From positions 1,997,501-2,061,500 of the forward strand of contig WPIO01000026.1 in assembly GCA_009760855.2 (NCBI GenBank): a stretch of DNA of 64,000 nt, in the 5' to 3' direction. The notes beneath the pieces are model-generated. The model was not told the DNA's origin. It was given only the letters and a program-made list of their open reading frames with translations, and searched no databases. This DNA comes from Cristatella mucedo (Eukaryota > Bryozoa > Phylactolaemata > Cristatellidae). Shown piece by piece: positions 9,770-20,670 of this stretch. Positions within the stretch are counted from its first letter, which is position 1. Each line of letters starts with the position of its first letter. A program made the translations under genes and the position numbers.

Positions 9770-11690
9770 GTGTATAGAATTATGAAATAGTGATGAGTAG
9801 GTTTTTGATCATCGATATTTTATTACGCATGCAAACGCTTCATTGATTATTTGTTAGTGGAACGGATAAAATTAAAAGCCTGACGTGGGCAGCCAGTATT
9901 AGACTCGGCCTGACCGTCGGTGAGTGATAGCAGCTGACCTCTGTGCAGCTACACGCTAACGTTCACAGTATTTAATTTTCAAATTGAATGCACCGGCGAT
10001 TTTTCGCGGAAAACGCTGCTCCGTTGCCTGGGCACTCAGTCAAAGTGGTAGCGACGGCTGCCTTTTCGCAAGCTTAGACGAGACCGCCAACAGAAAAAAA
10101 ACCGAAGAATGTCGCTAACAAGTTGCAGGTCAATGTAAAACAACCTAGCGGCAACAATTTTAAGAAACAACGGCACAGCCAGTACCACTGAATGGAGAGG
10201 GGGCAAAATCTTGAACTTGAGGGGCACGACACAAAGTCACAGCGTCAAACGGGCTCGTGGAATAATATTGACCAGCCGTCTTTGAATTTCTGGGGATTGG
10301 TTTGGAATTTTCTGTTCGTGAGATCTTAAAAACAGGCACGGATAGATGGTCATTTAAACAATCAGCAGTATGCTGCTAAGTATTACTAGATGATGACATA
10401 CGAATGACTTGCAAGCTTGGAACTTCCGACAGGAATGAGCTGCAACCCAAATCCGGTAAATCTTTACTAGATTATTGCTGAAAACTTGCAGTTTTTCAGG
10501 CATAAATGTGTGTTTAACGATCTCTCTGCTATTGACGTCACTAATTGTAAGGCAGGGAGTGACTTTGAATACTTGCAAGCGACGGTTTATCACAGTAGCC
10601 AAGAGTGATGTTCTCTACCAAATGCCTTAAAACAGGACACGTCTTTATCTGAAAATAATGTATGCCTAAGAGTGAATCGACGGAATGTTGCTCCCACTAT
10701 ATACCTGCATTTTGTGCGCAGCCATTGGGGATAACTTAAATTGCATTTATCAATCTGAATTAACGAGATCCATCTGAAGAGACATTTTGAATGGAACGAA
10801 TTGTGAAGTATGAACGTTCGTTCAAGTTGGAAAAAGAGCATTTCTACGCTTCCTCTCAAATATAATCGTACACATGTGCTGTGTTATGGCGCTCCCAAAA
10901 AAAAGTGCCACGGCTACCAAAAAAGAAGAGGCAGTACGTTGCAGTTTCTGAATGAATGCATTCCAGATCGATAGTAATTGCATTAATAGTCCAATTGATT
11001 TGACGCAGCTTACCAAACTAAGATACCCGTACGCCGGTTTGTGGTACGTAGTCGAAGCTACTCGGCGAAATTCAGACGGCTTGCTCAAAGTGCCTGCTCT
11101 TTGATTGCGATGCAAATTTAGCCCATGCCCTATTCAGATGATCTGCCACTGACGAGAGAGATGGAGAACAAGGAAAAGAAAGCGAGCGAAAGAAGAGAGA
11201 TAGATAGGGAAACGCAGATAGATTGAGAGAAGAATGAGGAAACAGCGAGTGAGGTAAAGATCGAGGGAGAGAGAGAGCCGGTCAATGACGCCTTGATAAT
11301 CTAGGTTGGCAAGCACTTTTAAGTATCTCAGCCACTTTATTTATAGGCATTAGTTTGGCAGCCTTGAAATGTGTACATCACGTGATCAAGGCTGCTAGGG
11401 CGTACGTGTCCAGGGGACTGCCGTGTTCATTAAGAGAAATAGGAAGCTACGCTATTCGTAGAAACTTGCCGCAGCGCTGGCTCCGGTCGTTCGCACGCTG
11501 ATGTCAAACAGTGCAATAGCTTTGGTCAAAATAAGACTTGAAGAATGTAATGGAGAGGAGCGTAATGTCGATAGCCGGTTCACATTGCCTTGCCTCTGGC
11601 GAGTTCCCGCACTGTCATTTGGCGGCGAAAGTTGCGACTAGAAGGTGACGACAGCGCAGGCGACGAGCTGACGACGAAACCAATTCCATG
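9770..11690. other. No gene seen
   Basis: Mixed AT-rich sequence with a purine-rich (GA) patch at about 11,150-11,285. Short minus-strand open frames here have no splice context or recognisable motif. Confidence 0.4.
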
Positions 11691-12647
11691 CGTCTAAGAA
11701 GGGCGGCTCGGCCTCGCGTCTGGCTCGACTGGCACCACGCTTGCAGCAAACGTATTACCCCGTCGCTTCTTCGCCCGGCGGGCGTTTAATCGCCAGGTCG
11801 CCGGGAGTGGCTTCGCGGATGAGCGGTCGACGCGGCGCACGCTTCGCTCGGGGCGTGGAGGAGGTGTGGAGTCTCGCGACCTGTCAAGGGAGAGCCGAGA
11901 TTCGTTGGCCGCGGTCGCGATGCTGTCGCTCTGACCTTCGACGTCGGCCGAGGTCATGGGCTCGAGCCCCGTGGCGTACGTTGAGTGCCTGAATAGAGAT
12001 TAGGTTCTCCTAGGGCGCTATACAAATGAATTATATATATAACTTCATATTTTTGTTTATAAGGCCCGCTTCCGCTGTTCACGCGCTCGCTGCCGATCGA
12101 CCGGCTACGGGAGTGCTCTTCCGAAGTACACGCCGCTCCTAGAGAGGAGCAACTAAGTTTCGACGAATAGTTATGCGCACTAGCGTCTTGCTCTACTAGA
12201 GCTCCCGAAGGCGGATAAGTGGTGGCGATTCACTACGCGAGACCGCTCTTCTCTTGCTAAACCGCCCTACCCCATGCCCGCCCTACCGCACGCGCACACG
12301 CGGTACGCGGGGATCCATCGACGCCCAATCAGCGCTGGCTATCGGTGTCAAGGTCGGCCAGCCGTAATCAGGGACGCAGTGGTATCGAAGGTGGCACCGG
12401 AGGTGGTCGTCGGCCGGTTCCCGCGGACCTGCCCGAGGCTCGCGCGCCGGTCGTACGAGCGGCGAATATCACCAAGCCGCCGCCGCCGCCGCCGCTCGTC
12501 GTCTTCCGACTTCCACTCATCAACGCGACCCATCATTTCCCGGTTTGACCCGTAGAGACCAGCGTCGGCATCGGCCGCGGCGACTCGTCGGACGCCGGCC
12601 GGCGGCTGGCCGCCGCGTAGCGTCGCTGAAGAGATCTGGCGGCGACC
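11690..12647 (+). promoter_or_regulatory. CpG-rich island upstream of the J-domain gene
   Basis: GC content and CpG density rise sharply here and stay high to about 14.3 kb. The start codon at 12,648 sits inside the island, so this is the likely promoter and 5' UTR of the J-domain gene. No TATA box is evident at a fixed distance. A SINE-B copy interrupts the island at about 11,915-12,045. Confidence 0.5.
11915..12045 (+). mobile_element. SINE-B copy (degenerate head, clear LINE-like tail)
   Basis: The B-box (ggtcatgggctcgagcc) is followed by a tail reading gagattaggttctcctaggg then cgctatacaaatgaatta. The tail matches the other SINE-B copies and resembles the LINE 3' end. The A-box half is poorly preserved. 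Confidence 0.65.
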
Positions 12648-12988
12648 ATGATCGACTACTTCAAAGTGCTGGGACTCGAAATTGATGCATCGCTAGACCA
12701 CGTGAAGAAGGCATTCCGGTCGCTCGCCAAGCAATGGCATCCGGACAAGAATCGCACGCCGGGTGCCGAGGACCGGTTCAAGGAAATAAAAGCCGCCTAC
12801 GACTACCTCCGGTCTGACGATCGAAGGGGCGTACACGCTGCCGACATTAGGCGCCACCACGCGGGCGATGCTGGACGGCATGGAGCGTGGACGCCACCGC
12901 CGCCGCAGCCGTCGCAGCCGCCGCGAGAAGCAGCTGCCGACGCGGCCGGCCACCGCGCTCGGCGAACGCACGCCGAGGCGCACTCAAC

Positions 12989-13019
<31 letters not shown>

Positions 13020-13450
13020 GCGCGGGAGCAAGCCGCACGGTTCGTCGCCGCCGCCGCCCAGGACGGAGTTCAAGGACGCTGCTAGCGAGAGGCGACGGCA
13101 GCGCTTCGACGGAGCCGGCACCCCGAGCGCGTCCGATAGAAAGGACGCTCGCTCCGGACGACCGCGAACAAAAGTGGACAGCGGCGGCGGCGCGTTCCAC
13201 CGGGACCGCAATGCGACGCCAACTTTCGAGTACGTGTTCGACTTTATGTCGTTCGATCCTCTGCTGGAGGACATTTTCAACATGAGGCGCGCGTTCGACT
13301 TCTGCTCCCCGAACTTCCGCTCGACTGCGGAGCCGATGAGGGGAGCCAAGAAGAGGGCGGATCCGTTCGGCAATCCGCTGCCCGACGGCGTGGATCCGGG
13401 CATCTACGATTGGGGCGGGCCCAGACTCGCACCGACCTGGACAGACCTAG
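12648..13450 (+). CDS. J-domain (DnaJ) protein, first coding exon
   Basis: The exon opens with [20 protein letters not shown]. The HPD tripeptide that stimulates Hsp70 ATPase is at residues 31-33 (AKQWHPDKN), and helix IV follows ([17 protein letters not shown]). The start context (gcgaccATGA) is good and lies in a CpG island. After the J domain the frame must shift by one base between about 12,826 and 13,080. The continuing frame contains a glycine run from (GGC)n at 12,991-13,020 and a conserved-looking block [20 protein letters not shown]. It ends APTWTDL before a donor (acctag/gtgagg), leaving one base. The shift may be an assembly error in the GC-rich tract, an unrecognised short intron, or a real lesion. 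The role is probably Hsp70 co-chaperone. The specific DNAJ subfamily is not recognised. Confidence 0.75.
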
Positions 13451-15204
13451 GTGAGGCGCACCGGCGCCCGCCGCCGCCGCCGCCGCCCCCTTGGGCCCGC
13501 GCCAGATTTGGCCGGCCTCGCGTGGTCGGCGCTGCCGCACCTACTTCTGCGTACGCTTCAACCTCTCGGCCTCCTCCGAGGCCGTCACCGCCGCGCCCAC
13601 GCGCTGAGGTCTGCTCGGAGCGAGCGCGCGCACGCTAGCTCGCTAGGGCAGCACGGGTGCGCCGTCGCCCGGCCGCCCGCGCTCGCGCTGAGTCATTAAT
13701 AGCGTTCGCCCGATTAGTCGCGCGGTTCCAGAATGGCTTCGACGAAAAGGCGTCGCAGTTTGCCAATAGCCGACCCGCTTCAGTGCGCCTCACTTCCTGT
13801 GCGACCAGCGCGGCGCTCGGCCGGTAGCTGGCGTCTGCCAAATACTTAGGCTCGCGCGCGATAAGCGATAGCGAGGCGCGTGCGTTTGACGCACTCCGAG
13901 CTGGCCAGGTGGGAGAGGGGAGACGGCGGCGCGTATCGTCCACTTTTGCCGCTCTCGCCCAATTGCAGATGAAAGCCTCGTTGTTCCGCGTCATCGAACG
14001 GCCGTTCGCTAGCCGCCGGTAGCGGCCGTCGCTTATTTCCTGCCTCGCGTTACGATCGCTTTCTCGCGCTGCGTCATTTCGCGGCCATTCGGCGGGCCGC
14101 TGACTAAATCTCGCACCTGCGCGAAGGCGCGAAAGAGAGTTTTTAGCCGCGTCGTCCTTGTTTAGCAGGCGATTTCCTAGTAGCGGTGAACGCCAGGCGC
14201 ACGGCGGCAGCTGCTCAAGGCGAGCCGCCTGCTCTGCGGGTACGCCGATCCGCTGACGGAATCGGAGAGACCAGCTGAGCGCTTTGAGACCGACATCTCG
14301 GTTCGCTTTCGTCGTGACGCGCGGACGTTTCTTATCCTGGGATCTCGCCAGACAAGGCTCTTGACTCTTGCTGACTCTTGCAGCGTAGCTTTCTGTCGTA
14401 TTCCTGTCTAAGCTGCAGATACGTCCAGTTCAGCCTGTTCGCTCAAGGAGAGGTCGATTTATTGTTTACATACTCGGCCGCGATGCACGGAGCGGCTGCG
14501 AGTTCGCCTACCTCAGCAGTAAATGCGGAAGTCACTCGCTTGCCTCCAGATCCTTTAACCGTAGCTACAAGGCCGGGGTCAAGCGAACCACGTCCTTTAT
14601 TCGAGCCCATTTATGGACAGCTGGTAAATACGCATCAGTTAGACGCCAAGGAGACCCAAGCAAAAATAAAATAACAAATTTTTGAGCGTCACCTAAGCTG
14701 GGCAACGCGCCGACCGTAAAATTCGAATCTAGCTTTATCCCAGAACACCAAATGTCCGTCATTGACGAATATGAGCTGTATAGTATGTGACTCGGAGAAG
14801 TTCGTGTAGGCTTCTCACCAAAGACCAAGAAAAAACTAAGGCGAGTGTTTATTAACAATTAAACAATTAAAATCCCTTGATAATTAAACAGCATGACTTT
14901 ATATAAAATGCTATTTAGCGTTACCAAAGATTGGTCTAGGTTAAATGAAAATGCCCCTAACTAGACTCCAAAGGACGAGACACAAACTATTCGTGATCCA
15001 TGCTCTAGCACTAGCGACGAGGTCATTAAGGCTCTGCTAAATTAACGACAAAAAACAGGCTTCCTCTTGGTTCTGGCAAGCACTAGTAGCTGTTCATCGA
15101 TTTCAAGCATTTCCTGCTTGTTAAGCTCACTGATGCGCACCTTGGCTGGCCATACCGAAAGTGTCTTAATGCAGCATTATGTCGAGCCATTAAAAAAATA
15201 CTTG
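13451..15204 (+). other. First intron of the J-domain gene, left part
   Basis: GC-rich to about 14.3 kb, then AT-richer. An acceptor-like site ends at 14,383, before an 80-codon open stretch with a possible donor after 14,623. Joining it to the previous exon (phase 1) creates an immediate stop, so it was not accepted as an exon. No other feature seen. Confidence 0.4.
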
Positions 15205-15400
15205 CTGGTTTAACAGCCTCTTTTGGCATAGCTGCAGGAGGAGCCTTAAAACTATCAACACCGGTTGAAGTGGTGATAAACGATCGCTCGCCACAGAATT
15301 CAAGCCCTATGCCTGAAAACCGAAGTGGTGAAGAGCAACCGCCTTACCTAGTGTGCCACCGCGGCTCACCAACTTCCTGAATCGCGGCCATCTGGAGCTC
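15205..15400 (-). mobile_element. SINE-A copy, reverse, diverged
   Basis: In reverse complement it shows the family order, ending on the left with agcctcttttggcatagctg. The body contains ggtggtgataaacgatcgct and the B-box region is represented by aattcaagccc. More diverged than the copies at 30,345 and 49,183. Confidence 0.5.
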
Positions 15401-15715
15401 AGACAGAAACTCTGCGACTCTGCGATTGTTTACCGTAGTCTACGCATTATTTTTGCCCACGAAATCTGTAACCATGATCCATGAACTCAGATATTATTTC
15501 TGGAGCTACTTTGGTCTGCAATAGTTTTGGAGATGCGTCCTGTCGAATGTAGGATTCACGTAGCGTTAATTGCAGAAGTGTTAATGAGCTACGAATGAGC
15601 CAGGATCTCGATAGAGTAAAGACTACTGAACGGAAAAGTAATGCAGACAAAGTATTTTACCGTGTGCTGATGTCCTCACCGATACGGCTAGATACCGCTC
15701 TATTTGTTTTTATAG

Positions 15716-15771
15716 GAGACCCGGAGTTTTTCTGTCACTACTGCGGTCGCCTGATGGCTATTACTCTGCTG
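15716..15771 (+). CDS. J-domain/C2HC gene, exon 2: first half of zinc finger 1
   Basis: The exon is bounded by an acceptor with a T-rich tract (ctatttgtttttatag) and a consensus donor (ctg/gtaagt). It enters with two bases that complete the split codon left by the exon ending at 13,450 (G plus GA gives Gly) and leaves in phase 0. The reading is DPEFFCHYCGRLMAITLL. CHYC supplies the two cysteines of a C2HC finger, and the histidine and last cysteine are in the next exon (RRHEPKC). Across the junction the spacing is C-x2-C-x11-H-x3-C, the zf-C2HC pattern of ZC2HC1-type proteins. Exact spacing across two independently found exons is strong support. Confidence 0.75.
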
Positions 15772-16274
15772 GTAAGTGTGGCAAGCGTAGGCTGAGCTTT
15801 TATTGATTGTTTCAACCCTACGTTAGCGTTTGCAAAACAAGCAGTGGAGTCACAGGTGCGCAAGCCAAAAATGCTGAGGCCGACCTTTAACCGTCTCCTT
15901 AACCGCTCCCAGGTCTGCAACTTGCCAAGTGATCCCTGTGGTGATCTAGCAGATCGCCTCTCTAGCTTCTTTGTCGGCGAGATGGACACGTTCGGAGACT
16001 CGATCGACAATGTGAGCTTCCCTTTGGGCTCTTCACTATCAGCTCCTTTCACTGTCTCAAAGTCCACCGTGCCTCTAATGCCGGCTACTAATGACCTCAT
16101 ATCCAAGTTTGTGTTCTTGTCGAAGGAGACTACACGCCCTCTAGATCCCGTGCCCGCTTTTCTTCTTCTGCCTTGCTTCTGATTTGGCGCCGCCACACAC
16201 GAATATCAGGATAAATGTCCTTAGCGACAGATCCTGTTCCTGCAGCCTGCAAAGCTCTGCTACTGGAAAAAATT

Positions 16275-16443
16275 GCTGATTTACCTGCCTCATTTGCATA
16301 GTAGTAGAAGAGCCTTAATGGCTATCGCAGCCGCTTGCAGCTGGCAATACAGGATCAGCCACTGCAGGATTCAAACCCAGGCCCTCGGTCATGAAGAGCA
16401 AGCACGTTATCTTTCACGGCCTTTGTTGCTAAGCCACTCATTA
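16275..16443 (-). mobile_element. SINE-A copy inserted in a LINE
   Basis: Reverse-complement family order: ttaatggctatcgcagccgc, ttgcagctggcaatacagga, B-box complement ggattcaaaccc, then ggtcatgaagagcaagcacg and ttgctaagcc. It interrupts the old LINE at 15,844-18,055. Confidence 0.75.
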
Positions 16444-17439
16444 AGAAAGGCAGTACGAGACCCGGAGTACTTAAGCTATTATAGTCCAATCTCCCTGTTG
16501 CCGTTCATAGGATAAACACTGTAAAGAGTTGTGGCCCACCTGCTAGCTCTATATAAAAACTTCAAACCTGGCTAGTAAATTGCAGTAAGGTTCTTAGAGC
16601 TAATCACTCCAAAGATTTGACCCCTCTCCTAATGTATAGCGACCTTCTTAGAAATCCTGCCAAAGATAGTCTCTCTGCTTGCTTGGACAGATCCTTTCGC
16701 AGCATATGAAATTACTGATCAAGTCCTTGTCGAGAGCTAAATCATCTCGCCTGAGCATCACAGTTCTGTAATACAGTGGTTTAAGTCCTTCCTCATTGGA
16801 TCAATATAGAGAGAGGATGTCCAAGGCGAGAGTTCATCTCATGAGCCATTGAAGTACTGCTTGCCCAAGCTCCCACTTGCCTGTGCTATCGCCAAACACA
16901 ATCGAGGCTTGCATTTTATGCAGATGGCACACAGCTGTACCTGTTCTTTGATCCCTCTCTACCTTGCAGCTTGTTAAAGTCCCCCAACTCCCTTGTAGCT
17001 TCTATTAACTAAATTTGCACTTGGATGGAGGCAAACTTTCTCAGATTGACCGCAATAAATCAACCCAAAACTTATGGGCAAGCCTAGAGCTTACAAAAAA
17101 AAGAAGAAAACTCACATTGGGCCAGGCCAGCATGTCTCTTGTAGCAGCTGCGTGAATCTGTGCATTCTTTTCTAAAGTGACCTTAAACTAGGTGAGCAGA
17201 TCAGCTCAACAGTCAAGTCTGTCTACTTTCAGCTTCTGCTTAAACCAGGATAGCTTATCGTAGCTGTTCGATGCATTCCTGGCATCTAGTCTCGACTTCC
17301 CCGACTCACCAATAGGCATGTCTTTCTGCCTGTGCCGTAAGATTTTTACACTTAGTACATAATTCTGTCGTTAGGCTTGCTTCTCGTTAAAGTTAATATG
17401 CCACGCTGGCTTGGTTCAAATGTTTAGCTACTTGCCCTG

Positions 17440-17556
17440 ACCAAAGTCAAGGTGAATGCAGTTGATTACCGAGGCCTTGGACTCGAGCTCCTTGGCCTGT
17501 GTGAAGTGCCGTAGTAGAGATTAAGTTCTCCTAGGACGCTAGACAAAAGAATTATA
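17440..17556 (+). mobile_element. SINE-B copy inserted in a LINE
   Basis: The B-box region (cgaggccttggactcgagct) is followed by the tail gagattaagttctcctagga and cgctagacaaaagaatta, the same tail as the copies near 12.0, 48.1 and 60.2 kb. Confidence 0.6.
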
Positions 17557-18119
17557 TTATTAGTATTACCCTATCCACATTACAGTAATTGTAGTCAATC
17601 TTTACTGTCACCCCATCAAGCATATTATTTACATATTTTTTTTACTTAATTTACTTATTTGGATATTTTTACTCACTTTTATGTATACATTTCTCTTGCT
17701 CCGGTCTACCTATCTGGACTGCTTCCAAATTAGGCTAGAGGTGCTGCTAGCTCTTCTGTCTCAATTCGTTTAGCTGTGCTTTTAACAAACCTCAAACTCT
17801 CTGGAGACTGCTCCTTTAGTTTTATGCTCCTAAAACCTGGACTTCACTCCCGGCTGACGTCACAAAATTCCCTGACTTTACGATATTTAAAAAGAGGCTT
17901 GAAATCCACATTTTCCTCACAGCACTTACGGTCAGTGCTGATTGTCTTTTATGTGCTTATGGGGGCTAAGACTGTACATATATTTATTACATTAGTGATT
18001 GCGTACCTTTCACGTATTTATTTTTCTGAAAGTATGAAACATAACCGAGATTAATAACTGCTCCATCTATAGGCACCTCAACAACCGTTTTTATTCCTGC
18101 GAAGAAGTTCTAACAAATG

Positions 18120-18120
<1 letters not shown>

Positions 18121-18197
<77 letters not shown>

Positions 18198-18207
18198 GCA
18201 TATATAT
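18121..18207. repeat. (TA)n(TG)n microsatellite
   Basis: About 14 TA units, then about 22 TG units, then a short TA-rich junction. It abuts the 5' truncation point of the LINE copy that starts at 18,208. Confidence 0.95.
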
Positions 18208-18737
18208 GGTTTTGCCGCTCACTTTTAGGTCTCTTCATTATATGGCTCCAGCCTATCTTTCAGATATACTACCCCATCAGGCCAAGCATCGTACCACCCG
18301 CTTTTCGGAATCCAACAGTATGGAAATACCTCGTACAAACCTTAAATCCTTTGGAGACCGTGCATTCAGCTCGTATGCTCCCAAAGCCTGGAACTCCCTC
18401 CCGACCTGCGTCAGAACATCCCCTGGCCTGACCACACTTAAAAGAAACTTAAAAACACGCCTATTTAGGACAGCATTTAGTGGGTCCCTGTGATTCGTCC
18501 TTGATGTGCTTATTCGTGCTGACACTGTGCATGCTGCCACTAACCACATTTGCATGCTGACCCTGTGCATGTCACCCCTAACCATATTATTCATTTTGTT
18601 TGTTTTTCAAACGTGATTTTACTTACTGTTCAATTGCATATCACTTTGCAGCAAATGTAAAGCACCTAGAAAGAGATTAAGTTCACTGAGGGCACTTTAT
18701 CAAGTGCAATTTTATCAAGTGCAATATTATTATATAT
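18208..18737 (+). mobile_element. 5'-truncated LINE copy (C-terminus and 3' UTR)
   Basis: An open frame covers LTFRSLHYMAPAYLSDILPH through RTAFSGSL. The 3' UTR and the hairpin tail follow, ending caagtgcaatattatta. It is nearly identical in arrangement to the last 510 bp of the 27-kb copy. A short piece of tail (tttatcaagtgcaat) is duplicated at the very end. TA-rich repeats follow to about 18,800. Confidence 0.9.
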
Positions 18738-19110
18738 ATTTGTACGTATATATATATATATATGTATGGCATATATATTTGTACATATATATATATATAT
18801 ATGCGGTAAATAATAATTGGTAGATTATGGTCGATTCGCACCCTTTAATTTTAGCTTGGAGTCATGCATCTTTATTTTACCAGCATGGAGTACCTTCAGC
18901 ATGAACGTCTAGGCCTGAACTATTATGAGTAACGTTTTGCTTCTCTATTCATAGTTTGCTTCAGATTTTCCAAATCATGTTCAAATTGTTCTATTACTCG
19001 ATTGAGATTTTCAACCACTTGCACAGCCCGTTTTGATTTGCTCTAATAATTAAATTTGTGGCTTATTTAAGATGTGCAGGAATCTTGGTGATGTCGCATA
19101 TTTATTGTAG

Positions 19111-19270
19111 CGCCGCCATGAACCAAAGTGTGCTCGATTAGGCGGTTCTCGGAAGACATGGTTTCTAGATTCCGGCCGCTTCAATGATGATGCAAGCATC
19201 ATTCATGCTACTCGCCAGAAGTTGGCTCAACGTGCACAGCAGCAGCAGCAACAGCAGCAACCAATGTCAG
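19111..19270 (+). CDS. J-domain/C2HC gene, exon 3: finger 1 end and polyglutamine
   Basis: An acceptor (gcatatttattgtag) ends at 19,110 and a donor (tcag/gtaata) follows 19,270. The phase is 0 in and 1 out. The reading RRHEPKCARLGGSRKTWFLD supplies the histidine and last cysteine of finger 1, followed by a basic SRKTWFLDSGRF segment like the RK-FDS-R motif that trails C2HC fingers in ZC2HC1 proteins. Then RFNDDASIIHATRQKLAQRA and a run of eight glutamines. An in-frame TAG overlaps the acceptor, so the open frame begins exactly at the splice site. The shadow frame gives a serine run and is rejected because it destroys the finger. Confidence 0.72.
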
Positions 19271-20204
19271 GTAATAGCGATAACTGCATGGCTACACAAT
19301 CCCCAAGAATTAAACTATGCGGAATTTTCAACATTCAGACTGTCCTTAATGGCATATCCAGCGCAGGCTTTTGTTTGATCTACTGATACCAAGGAGAGTG
19401 CACAACTGAATATTTTCGTTCTGTTCAAAGTCTCATCGGGGGGGGGGGGGGCCGGCGGATTTTTCAGTTAACTCACGTCAGCGGACAGCTTTAGAGCACA
19501 GGTCTCATATCTCGACCAATCTCTTAACTTGGTCGAATAACAGTGGCGATCTAGGGTAATGATGGGCAAGACTCTGATGTGTTATTAGACAATCCTTGCT
19601 ATATTGTGGACGACCGAGCGTACCGTGCCGCGCTTGACAGCGTGCGTGGAAATGCGTCGGGTTGGCAATGCTATGCGATTGGCGAGTGTACGCAATTTGA
19701 CGAGGCTTGTCTGAATGTTAGGAGAGTAAAGCGCTGACGAATAAAAAGCCGCCTCTAGGCACTGGGCTAGCTGGAATTGCCAAGGCAGTGTTAGGTGCTT
19801 GCACACTGTTGATCCGGAATAATTAGTGTTAAGGTCATACGACACCAGCCTGGCCTATTTTTGGAGCTGTTGTGGTCAACACCTGGTTAGTGTTACTGGG
19901 CAGTCCTCAGCTTTGTTTTCCCACTTTTCAAACTCGCGATCTGGATCGTGATGTACAAACTTCTTACCTTTGGGCTGTCGGTGAGGCTGCATGTTATTAA
20001 GTCGGTTTGGTGGTTCCGGCAGCCATTGCCAACGGCATGACATACAAAAAAAGAGAGTTCCAGACGGCAAAGATATAAAATGTATGAGATCAGCATATTG
20101 TACTACATGTTGCCTATTGGGCCTTGCATTGACACGTCGTAGACGAGCTCATGTCTCACGTCTAAGATGTAATGAGGTAGGATGAGCTGAGACTACGGCT
20201 AATT

Positions 20205-20425
20205 CTTTTCAGCGGTCCTGAGCTGCTACTTCCATGCTACTCACAACCTCAACTGCTCTCCTGACTCTACTATGCTTCCCACTTTCTCTTTGTTTCGTGA
20301 GACGAAGTCTGTTGGCTACCGAATGCATACCGAAAGCCGCTTAGGCTGTGAGTGCGCTATACAAAACTCTCCTGCGTAACACCCACATGGTCTTTATGAC
20401 TTTGTGGAGTTACAGACTGAGATAT
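20205..20425 (+). repeat. Interspersed repeat R3
   Basis: It shares a collinear series of blocks with 33,425-33,625 and 59,325-59,545: cctgagctgctacttcca, ctttgtttcgtgagacgaag, ttggctaccgaatgcatacc, gagtgcgct, and ctcctgcgtaacac. Copies end in ATTAC-rich sequence. It may be a SINE or a 3' fragment of another element, since no TIRs were found. Confidence 0.65.
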
Positions 20426-20565
20426 ATTACATTACAGTACATTGCACTAGACTGCTGGGAGAGCTTCATAACGACCTCATCCTTATATGCCTGACCCTAC
20501 CTCTGAGATAAGCTACAGCGGGCAGGTGCAACAACGGTTTCCTACTTACATGCATTGCACCTGGA

Positions 20566-20670
20566 TTTACATAATAATAATAGTAATAATGTACTTGATA
20601 AAGCGCCCTCAGAGAACTTACATCTCTTTCTAGGCGCTTTACATTTGCTGCAAAGGGAAATAAATGATGA
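20566..20670 (-). mobile_element. LINE 3' tail only, reverse
   Basis: Reverse complement of the LINE 3' end: an AAT-rich tail, cttgataaagcgccctcaga, ctttctaggcgctttacatt and tgctgcaaaggg. Confidence 0.85.

Larger units (their letters stand above)
15844..18055 (+). mobile_element. Old CR1/L2-like LINE copy, interrupted by SINEs
   Basis: At 15,844-16,182 it reads LNRSQVCNLPSDPCGDLADR and LDPVPAFLLL, the region just before RT. It resumes near 16,460 with decayed RT blocks (a SPISLLPF-like motif, a FYADGTQLYL-like motif near 16,915). From about 17,690 to 17,950 the C-terminal part is visible (PKTWTSLPADVT-like). SINE-A (16,275-16,443) and SINE-B (17,440-17,556) insertions split it. It has many stops and is more diverged than the 27-kb copy, so it inserted earlier. 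Confidence 0.8.

Noticed and set aside
11694-11957. 87-codon minus-strand frame with an ATG, divergent from the J-domain gene
   Set aside because: The ATG lies in the B-box region of a SINE-B copy and the frame is open because of GC-rich sequence. No splice signal or motif.
14384-14623. 80-codon open stretch with an acceptor and a possible donor in the first intron of the J-domain gene
   Set aside because: Joining it to the exon ending at 13,450 gives an immediate in-frame TAG, while the exon at 15,716 joins correctly and completes a zinc finger.
15738-16196. 152-codon minus-strand frame
   Set aside because: It is the antisense shadow of the LINE segment at 15,844-16,182.
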